64,000 bases of DNA from Ciona savignyi (lineage: Eukaryota > Chordata > Ascidiacea > Phlebobranchia > Cionidae). The stretch lies in contig CH003037.1 in assembly GCA_000149265.1 (NCBI GenBank), forward strand, positions 24,552 through 88,551, in the 5' to 3' direction. How positions within the stretch are numbered: the first letter of the stretch is position 1; each line of letters starts with the position of its first letter. Below, piece by piece: positions 57,065 to 64,000 of this stretch. The translations under genes and the position numbers were made by a program. The notes under the pieces were generated by a model that did not search any database, had not been told where the DNA came from, and saw nothing but the letters and a program-made list of their open reading frames with translations.

Positions 57065-58597
57065 TTACCAGCATCTTATGAGCTTTTTTATCACTTGAAT
57101 GGGTGAAACGTCTTTGGATGATTTGTTGGAGTCTGTAGTCGCCGGTGGAGATGAGTCTGTATCAGAAATTGTTTTATCTTCTATATAACTGTTGCTGGTT
57201 GATGGTTGTTGTATTTTGGTTTCCTCCGGTGTTTTATATTGACTTAGTTCTCTTGGATCAGTTGATGATTTATTAATGCAACTGTCCATTGTTGAGTTCT
57301 GCTTTGGTGAGCCAATGACGTTTGATTTGGGTTTTCGAGGTGTTGATTTTGGTCTTGGTGCTTTGGTCGTTTTTCTTTGGGGCAAGACTTCATGGTCCAA
57401 TGCTTCCATGACAGTTGTATCCAAATTTTCATCCTGACTTGATTCCAATGTTAAGAATCTGTTTGTGTTTGTAGGAAGAATGGTATCGATGGAATTTTGG
57501 AGTGGAATTTTGAAAAACTTCTTTGGTCGAATCCAATCTCCCAATGTTGGTTTGGGTGGTGATGGTATGTCTTGAAACGGTTGTGGTTGGACTACTGATC
57601 TGCATCTACGTGTGATATGGCCATTTAGGATAGGATAGGATAGGATAGGATATTCATGTTTATCCCCGTGAATGGGAAAACCCCAGGGGTTATCACACGG
57701 GCAATCGTCAGATCACCTCGCGCCCATCGTCGGGTTACCGGAGCTATTTCAGTGTGTTGTATGTGATAGACACGTTCCTTCAATTTGGTAGAACCCAATA
57801 ATCCGCTGGGTTCAGGCAATGTCCGTAAAGTGCCTTGCCCAAGGACACAACCGACTAGCTAGCGACCAGTTTCGCACCTGCAACCTTTCGATTGAAAGGC
57901 GACGCACTTAACCGCTAGACCATCGGGCCGGACATGTCTTGCAGAAAGTGCAGTATCCTTTTTTGGGGCATTTGCTTTGCAGGTGTCCCCTCTCCTTACA
58001 GTACCTGCAAAGCTCCAAGTGGGATTCTCCGGGTTTTGTAACGGTAATCCATTTACCTGCTATTTTTATTACTTTTGGTATATTATTGATATTAATTTCC
58101 GTTAGATTTATAGAGAGCCATCCATTTTTTATGCTTGGAAAATTTCGATGGTTTCCGAAATTGTAGCTCTTGTAATTTCCCCATTTGTATTTATTGACTA
58201 ATAGTTTGATGTGTCGTTCGGTAATCGTGCACGGTATGGGATGCAATGTTACAGTCTCCACTGGTGGCTGCGGGAGCATTGCAACAAAGGTCATTGCCGA
58301 CCCTTTTGGACCAACAAACATATCTGTTTTTGCATTTACAGAGTCGATGGTCTGCTGCACCAAAGAGATGGGATGTTCTTGGCCATCATCTTTCAAAGTA
58401 ACAAGAAACTCGCATTCCCTGAAACTCTCCATGATGACTCCCTCAATTAAAGGAGCGAGGTAATCAAGAGGTCCATCTTCCGCAAAGATTTCCATGAACG
58501 AGGATATGCTCATGTGCTCCACATTACCGGTGAGTTTTATTACTAAAGTTCTGGGTAATTCGACTTCGATGTCCGGGATTTCTTTTCCAGTGTTCAT
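57065..58597 (-). pseudogene. E2 ORF1, split by a SINE
   Basis: N-terminal part (58597-57934) parallels E1 ORF1: LVIKLTGNVEHMSISSFMEI, FLVTLKDDGQEHPI, VTLHPIPCTITERHIKLLVN, ITVTKPGESHLELCRYCKER and the first knuckle CRYCKERGHLQSKC. The second knuckle starts CTFCKT, is interrupted by the SINE at 57933, and resumes as NGHITRRC at 57622-57600. The C-terminal part (57600-57065) is Ser/Thr/Pro-rich (GDWIRPKKFFKI ...). Apart from the SINE the frame appears open. Confidence 0.9.
57627..57933 (-). mobile_element. Full-length tRNA-derived SINE inside E2 ORF1
   Basis: Same structure as 28228-28523, minus strand, with a longer tail of five (TATCC) units. Near-identical to that copy over its full length, so it is among the younger copies. 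No clear target duplication is visible. Confidence 0.95.
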
Positions 58598-58772
58598 GTT
58601 GTTGATTTTGTTATGTGTTATGTTTGTGACTATGTGGGTATGTTTTGGAATAAATGAAATTAAGTGGTCGTAAGGTGGCGCTATTTAAAGGAAAATTTTG
58701 GTAGCGCTTCGCCGTCACAGATTAGAAGAAAAAGTGCACAAAAACAATCAAACAATTAAACAGCACGCAAAA

Positions 58773-58845
58773 GTAATTATTAGTGTTGCCAGTCAGTGAA
58801 AAAAAAATATACAACAGTGAAAAAAATGGCAACACTAATAATTAC
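58773..58845. repeat. Perfect 19-bp inverted repeat, 35-nt loop
   Basis: Arms 58773-58791 and 58827-58845 (gtaattattagtgttgcca and its exact complement). The loop contains a direct repeat cagtgaaaaaa. Located 175 bp upstream of the E2 ORF1 start, so it could fold in the E2 leader RNA or be a small hairpin insertion. Confidence 0.95.
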
Positions 58846-59028
58846 GAAAAAGTTTATAGAAAAAAAGACAAAAACCGTGCAAGAAAAAAATTGTGCAAAG
58901 CGAGAGAGAGTATTACACTAAACTCACCGAGTCTCCCGTTTGAAGCGAAAGGTAAATCCACAAGGTATAATCCACAATAAACGTTGAAATTGCAATGAAA
59001 TAATCCGATTTTCTATTTGAATCTGGTA

Positions 59029-59074
59029 AAGATAGGTTTTGCAGCACAAAATTCGTACCTTATTCAAATAGAAT
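59029..59074 (-). ncRNA. Spliced leader (SL) RNA gene
   Basis: Minus strand reads the 16-nt leader ATTCTATTTGAATAAG exactly as I recall it for Ciona, then GTACGAATTTTGTGCTGC: a splice donor at the correct place and an Sm-like AATTTTG. The 46-nt extent follows the reported short size of the Ciona SL RNA. SL RNA donates its 5' exon to many mRNAs by trans-splicing. Just downstream (59015-59026) ATTCAAATAGAA is complementary to the leader. The promoter was not identified. One copy only here, whereas Ciona SL genes are usually tandem. Confidence 0.8.
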
Positions 59075-59407
59075 ATCATTGTAACGAAAAACGGTCGTAT
59101 AGTTAAAACGGCCATGCCAGTGCTAAAACACTGGTAGGAGGGCTGCTTTCGCAATGTTGAGGAGCTGTACCAGTGCAAGGAGACCAGGGACACATGGTGA
59201 CAGCATCTACGGACGGCACAGCAGGGTGCCTGGGGCAACAACAGGCGGTATTTGTAGGGGGGGTGGTATGTTGTTCGACGATATTCGTCCGAAAAACGAC
59301 CAGTTTTCTTGTTCAAAAAAAATTAAAAAAAATTTTTTTTTCGGAAGTTTGGACTTCAAGATGAATTTCGACAGTCTCTACGTTGCTCGTCGTCACTTCC
59401 GGTCACA

Positions 59408-59626
59408 TTAAACAGTACAAATAAACTCGGTTTGATTTAAAAGTCGAATCGCGACGTTAAACGTACAATTCGCAGACGACGTTTTGCGCACGGCAGGAAA
59501 TATCCTCATTTCCTTACCGCGCCGCACACGCGACGCACCGCTGCTATCCACGGGGTTCCACTTACCATTTGCAAGAGTAATTATCTTATTTAGAGTTGAT
59601 GATTTGTGAAAATATTCCGCCAAAGC
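59408..59626 (-). CDS. Candidate coding exon(s) in a GC-richer patch
   Basis: Open minus-strand frame beside the E3 insertion: ALAEYFHKSSTLNKIITLAN followed by ATG|GTAAGT, a strong donor, near 59570. The frame then runs on through MRIFPAVRKTSSANCTFNVA and IRLLNQTEFICTV to a stop at 59408. The first part resembles a ribonuclease-inhibitor-type leucine-rich repeat. The second resembles the first strand of a FERM domain. Either resemblance may be chance. CpG-rich compared with the flanks. Start codon not identified; E3 has inserted just upstream. Confidence 0.3.
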   Translation of the reverse strand, partial: ALAEYFHKSSTLNKIITLANGKWNPVDSSGASRVRRGKEMRIFPAVRKTSSANCTFNVAIRLLNQTEFICTV

Positions 59627-60051
59627 GGTTTTTTTTTTTTAGCCTGATACACGTATACCGGATATCCGGCCGTACATAATAATGGTAAAAAATAGTATTA
59701 ATGAAACGTATCACACTTATCAAATTACATACATATTACATATTTATATATTTACATATTGACAATTTACATATTTACATATTTACAATTTTATATTAAT
59801 GACGATTATAATTTAATTCATTTAATCTTTAACAGATGATGACTGAAGAAAATTCGGTGGAGTTGAAGGGTGGTAAAGTTTCGAAGGTGAAAGTCAAAAT
59901 CTGCATGGAAAAATGTCTCCCACAAATAGAAGACCTGCTTTTATAGAATTCAGGTTTTTATATAACTACTTTATGGATAATTAAATTATTGAGTCGCTGT
60001 AATGCACCTTGTAGCGTATAATTGAGGAGGTAAATATAATTGAAGAAATAA

Positions 60052-63000
60052 TTACAGTACATATGAATTGAAATTGGGAAGTAATTTAAATTTATCGTAT
60101 ATGTATTCGAAATCATATTTGACAATCATTTTTCTGATATATAATTTGAATTTTGTTTTGACGATCCATAAAATTTTCCTGACGAATTCGTCGTTATTCC
60201 ACATGTATTTATTTTGAATATCCAGTTTGCGTTTTGCATAATATATTTCGCATTTAGTTATTGTTAATAATTTTATTAGAAGTATCTCGTCTTTTTGGGC
60301 GAGATCCGTTTTATTGTATAAAATTAGGGAATCGTTTCGATTATAAGTTTTAAACGATATTTTGTTCGCGTATTTATGTATCGCGTCTATCACCATGCTT
60401 ATTACATAACAAGTGGTTAAAATATGAGAATAATTATCGTCTTTATTTCTACAGAATTTGCAATCATGGATGTATATAATATCACCATGTTGAGGGCGGA
60501 TATTTCTTGTTCGAAACCAATCACCATGAGGTAGGAGGTTCCGTGCAATTTTATATGCGATATCGCGATCGACGTTGGAGAAAAAGGGTTTAATCGTTTT
60601 TGATTGTAGATTTATATATTTCCATGGAATAATTTTATTATTTAATTCGATATTATGAATCGGTGTAATTTGGGCGATTAATGCGTTATAAAAGTCTTTT
60701 ATTTTCCCATTTTCCCAATTATAATCACAACGTTTCAGTTTATAATATGCGTGTCGAACGTCACGATAGAATGGATCGGGGAAAGCCGCGTTTGGTAGGC
60801 TGTTACTATATAATATTTTATTTAGGGAGCACATAGTTGAGCCTAGATTAAATCGTGCCCATTCATGCCATAGTTCCGTTATTTTAGTTATATGTTTTAG
60901 GCGATATAAGCGAGCGGCTTTGAGAGCGTCTAATTTCGTTTTAATGTCCGGAAATTGAAGTCCACCATGTTTATACGAAGAAGTAAGTTTTATTCTTTAA
61001 ATCATTTCCATTTTATAGGGATGCCATACAAATTGATAAATTTCCGAATTAATTCGCTGAAGGGTCGCCTTATTCATGGGAAGAATATCTCCTACCCATG
61101 TTCAATTGCGGTAAGATTAAATTATTAATTATTGTTTTTTTACCATTTAGAGTTAAATGACGACGTTTGTTTATTCGTAAAGTATTAATTATATGATTTT
61201 TATATTTGTCCCCAATTTTGATCTATACATTCATGTGAAAAGGCGAAGAATATACCTAGGATTTTAATAGTTTCGGCAATTTCGATAGATGGATAAGATC
61301 TGCGCAGGGTATAAATAGATAAATTATCATTACTTATTACCTTGGTTTTTACTAAATTTATTTTTTGATCCGATACTTGAGCATATTCTTCCAATTCTTT
61401 AAAAATTTCGGGAATTGACGAATTGTGCCCAGATAGTATAGTTAGATCATCGGCATATTGCTCACATTTAAGTTCGATATTATTTAGTTGATACCCGATT
61501 ATTTTATTATTATAGTGAAGTTTACGTGTTATTATTTCCATGGAAATAAAAAAATAGTACCATACTTAGGGGACAACCCTGTCTTATTCCCCGTTTAATA
61601 TGAATTTTAGGGGTGAATGCGCCGTTAACCTCTATTCGACTGTTTACGTCGTTATATATAATACGTATCCAGTTAATAAGGGTTCGGGGTAAATTTAATT
61701 TTAGACATATTTGTATAATAAATTCGGGGTTAGTACGATCGAAAGCCTTTTCAAAATCGATCGCAATTGTCGTGAGAGGGTGATTAAAATGTTTTGCGGA
61801 GTTAATTGCTGCTTGAATATTATACATGGCATCATTAATTTTTCGTCCTTTGATGCCGCATTTTTGGTTTTTACTAATTATTTTATTAATGATTAAGTCA
61901 AAACGATTACTTATTATTTTGCTAAGGATTTTATAGTCGCAGTTTAATAAAGAGATTGGGCGCCAATTTGTTAAGTCCGTTTTGTCACCCTTTTTATATA
62001 TAAGTTTAACGATCGCTGTTTTCATGCTATTAGTTAAGGTTTGTTTTAAATAGATATTATTATATACTTCTTCTAAATCATATTTTTATAATAGGAAAGA
62101 GTTTTTTATATAAGAGGTATGTGAGTCCGTCACTTCCGGGGGTGCTGTTATCACGCATATCTTTAATAGCATTTTCAATTTCTAATATATTTATTGGTTG
62201 CGTTAATATGGAGAGTTCATCTTCGAAATTTATAGGATCGATGCAACGTAGATAATTATCAGGATTGATGGTAGATGGTGAATTTCCCCACAGTTCGGTA
62301 TAGAAATTTACAATAGCTTTTAGAGTGGTTTTAGGATCAGATGTTAAATTTCCCTCATTATCTTTAACTCGAAAAATGGTATCTTTTTTTGGTGCGATTT
62401 TTCAAAATCAAAAAAATTTTTATTTGGAGATTCTTCGTTTGTAATAAATTTGACCTTAGAGCGAATGATGGCACCCGTATTTATAGAAGATTCGTATATA
62501 TTTATATTATGTTTAATGATAGATATTTTTTTGTTTCTAGATACTGTCTCCAGTTGGCGCTGGAGATCAGATAGTCTTAAAACAGCATTTACGTAATTTT
62601 GTTTTTCCCGTTTCGATTTTCCGTATGAGTAATCTATAGCGATGTGTTTAAGCATTTGTTTGCCGTCATCCCACCAATTTTAGGATGTTACTATATTTAC
62701 GTTTTTCATATGTCCAGTTTTTCCAGAAAAGGGCCATTTTATCAATTAGATCATTATTAGTTAATAAGGAGTTATTTAGTTTATAAAAAGACGGTCCCCA
62801 TTTTTTAGAATTTTCTATATTAATCGAGAGTATGGGACAGTGGTTATGGTCGGAGAAGAAGTTTCGGACATGAATATATCGAGTTGCGAAGCTATTTAAA
62901 TTTTTACTTATATATATGCGATCGATTCGTGTCGCCGTGGTGTTAGTTATGCGTGAGTAATTAATTTCGAGTTTATTTAATTTACGAAACGCATCATTAA

Positions 63001-63592
63001 TGGCTTTATCTTTTTCCAGGGTACGCCAGGCTCGACGATCAGGTTTGGAGCGATGATCAAAGTTTCCTTTGATGTCAAGGGGATTTAGAAGCATATTAAA
63101 GTCACCCAGGATTATCGAGTGAGTATATTGTGACGTGATTATATTTTCGTTAATTAAGTTGATTAATTCGCTGCGTTTATTTCTATTTAAATTCCCACAG
63201 GGTAAGTACGTGTTAATAATATTAAGTTGTAGATTGCGATTGGTAAGGGTTATTTTATGGATCATATTTTCAACAAGTATAGTATGATTAATAGTAAACG
63301 AATTTGATATATGATTTCGTACATATATCGCAGTACCATGATTGCATCTATTTTGTGTGGAATTTGCTATGATAGTGTTAAAGAAAATCGTGTATGGAGA
63401 TAGAGATTGTAATCGTGAAATAGTTAGATTGTCCACACGGTGAGTCTCTTGTATGCATAAGATATCTATATTATTTATTTCTATATAGTTGTTTATATTA
63501 TTTATTTTACATTTTAAACCATTAACATTAATGGTTGCTATATTTAATGGATAAGAATTAATTATTTGATTATCTATTTCATGTCCATCCAT
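60052..63592 (-). pseudogene. E3 ORF2: AP endonuclease + reverse transcriptase
   Basis: The endonuclease is complete in one frame (63592-62666): LNIATINVNGLKCKIN, DILCIQETHR, SIILGDFNMLL, TATRIDRIYISKNL, FFSDHNHCPIL. The linker 62655-62344 is in another frame. RT: WRPISLLNCDYKILSKIISN, AIDFEKAFDRTNPEFI, RGIRQGCPLSMVLFF then a frameshift, CEQYADDLTIL. A broken stretch lies between 61200 and 60840. The C-terminal part 60834-60052 has the finger CKFCRNKDDNYSHILTTC. At least five breaks; catalytic motifs conserved. Confidence 0.92.
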
Positions 63593-63604
63593 TGCAAATT
63601 AATA

Positions 63605-64000
63605 GTATGGACCGATGTTGAAAAAGTATGTATTAATTGTTTGTAGTTCTTGTTGGTGTTTAGGAACACTATTGTTGAGTATCTTCGAGTCTTCTTTTTT
63701 TGGGTGAGTTATCCTTGTTAAAGTCAAAAAATTGCGTTTTTAGTTCTTTGACGGTTCTTTGTATGTATGGTGGTGGGTTGGTGTTTGGGTTTTCTAACGT
63801 ATTCTTTGTGTGCTTTATTGATAACATAGCACGCCGATTCCGGGGAGTTGTCTGTCGACGGTGCAGATGATGTGGTGGGGGGTTGTTGATTTTAGTTGAA
63901 GTTTGGAGGGTACCAGGGTTATCGAATGGTGTTTGTTGGGTCGGAGGTTAAATTTTCCATTGGCTCTGCCAAATTGTTTGAGTGATGAGGTGCTGGTGTT
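63605..64000 (-). pseudogene. E3 ORF1 C-terminus (partial)
   Basis: Minus-strand Thr/Pro/Lys-rich sequence in the position and composition of the ORF1 tail of E1 and E2, in at least two frames (KAHKEYVRKP; Pro/His-rich stretch). It runs off the window end, so the knuckles are not visible. Confidence 0.6.

Larger units (their letters stand above)
52812..59028 (-). mobile_element. E2: Tx1-like LINE inserted at the same U5 site
   Basis: The 3' end (minus strand ...CTGAAAAGAC then nine A) abuts U5 copy D at the identical position used by E1. A 3' UTR of about 500 bp includes the hairpin CCGGCTTGCCGG and an (A)n(TA)n microsatellite (53219-53262). ORF2 is 56849-53316, and ORF1 58597-57065 is split by a SINE. 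Protein similarity to E1 is clear but far from identical, so the two are separate lineages. The 5' limit is unknown: U5 sequence does not reappear, and an SL RNA gene occurs at 59029-59074. Confidence 0.9.
59629..64000 (-). mobile_element. E3: Tx1-like LINE, not at a U5 site, continues past window
   Basis: The 3' end is a 12-A tail (59629-59640, T on the plus strand). The 3' UTR holds the palindrome CCGGATATCCGG (59658-59669) and acatattt repeats like E1. ORF2 is 63592-60052, and the ORF1 C-terminus runs from about 63610 off the window end (Pro/Thr/Lys-rich). The 3' flank is the candidate exon at 59408-59626 and not U5. The same family structure as E1/E2 with a different terminal sequence. 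Confidence 0.9.

Noticed and set aside
57625..57819. 64-codon frame MPEPSGLLGSTKLKERV and its twin at 28342-28584
   Set aside because: Both lie inside SINE copies, which are non-coding.
59362..59380. U4 snRNA 3'-end-like aatttcgacagtctctac on the plus strand
   Set aside because: Only about 12 consecutive bases match and no other part of U4 is nearby.

Overview
The window is AT-rich metazoan nuclear DNA, most likely from a tunicate. The main evidence is a minus-strand gene at 59029-59074 that reads the 16-nt spliced leader ATTCTATTTGAATAAG, which I recall as the Ciona leader, followed directly by a GT donor and an AATTTTG Sm-like site. Most of the window is transposon debris with a few host genes between. 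The text has a 100-N run (46676-46775), so this is a draft assembly.

Layout. 1-5 kb: a decayed Tx1-like LINE, a minisatellite and a THAP exon. 5-10 kb: a piggyBac transposase split by a pogo-like element, flanked by a 127-bp direct repeat and a tRNA-derived SINE. 10-20 kb: a candidate three-exon gene, a Gypsy protease relic, P2X7-C-like, THAP-like, rve-integrase and Ulp1-like relics, a hAT MITE and a PIF/Harbinger relic with its own MITE. 20-31 kb: a U2-like pseudogene, a ~0.3-kb tandem duplication, a LINE relic, a tRNA-Val-like gene, and a MADF-domain gene whose first intron holds a hAT element that itself holds a SINE. 31-40 kb: Gypsy pol, then a BEL/Pao element broken by two hAT insertions. 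41.5-43.4 kb: a 603-codon open reverse transcriptase of Jockey/CR1/L2 type.

45-64 kb is the notable part. At 45.0-46.1 and 52.4-52.8 kb lies a tandem array of U5 snRNA genes (minus strand, period about 400 bp), recognised by the invariant loop CGCCTTTTACTAAAG, the Sm site and the 3' stem-loop. Two diverged LINEs (E1 46105-52385; E2 from 52812) sit in neighbouring U5 units at exactly the same nucleotide and in the sense orientation. Each encodes a two-CCHC ORF1 and an AP endonuclease/RT ORF2 of Tx1/L1 type. E1 is bracketed by a 28-bp target-site duplication that covers U5 stem-loop I. This looks like a U5-snRNA-gene-targeting retrotransposon family. A third relative (E3, 59629 to the window end) has inserted elsewhere.

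None of the LINE ORF2s is intact. E1 ORF1 (457 codons) is open. The U5 copy at 45.6-45.7 kb looks intact, so the array appears to tolerate insertion through copy number. The sense orientation places the U5 promoter just upstream of the E1 5' end.
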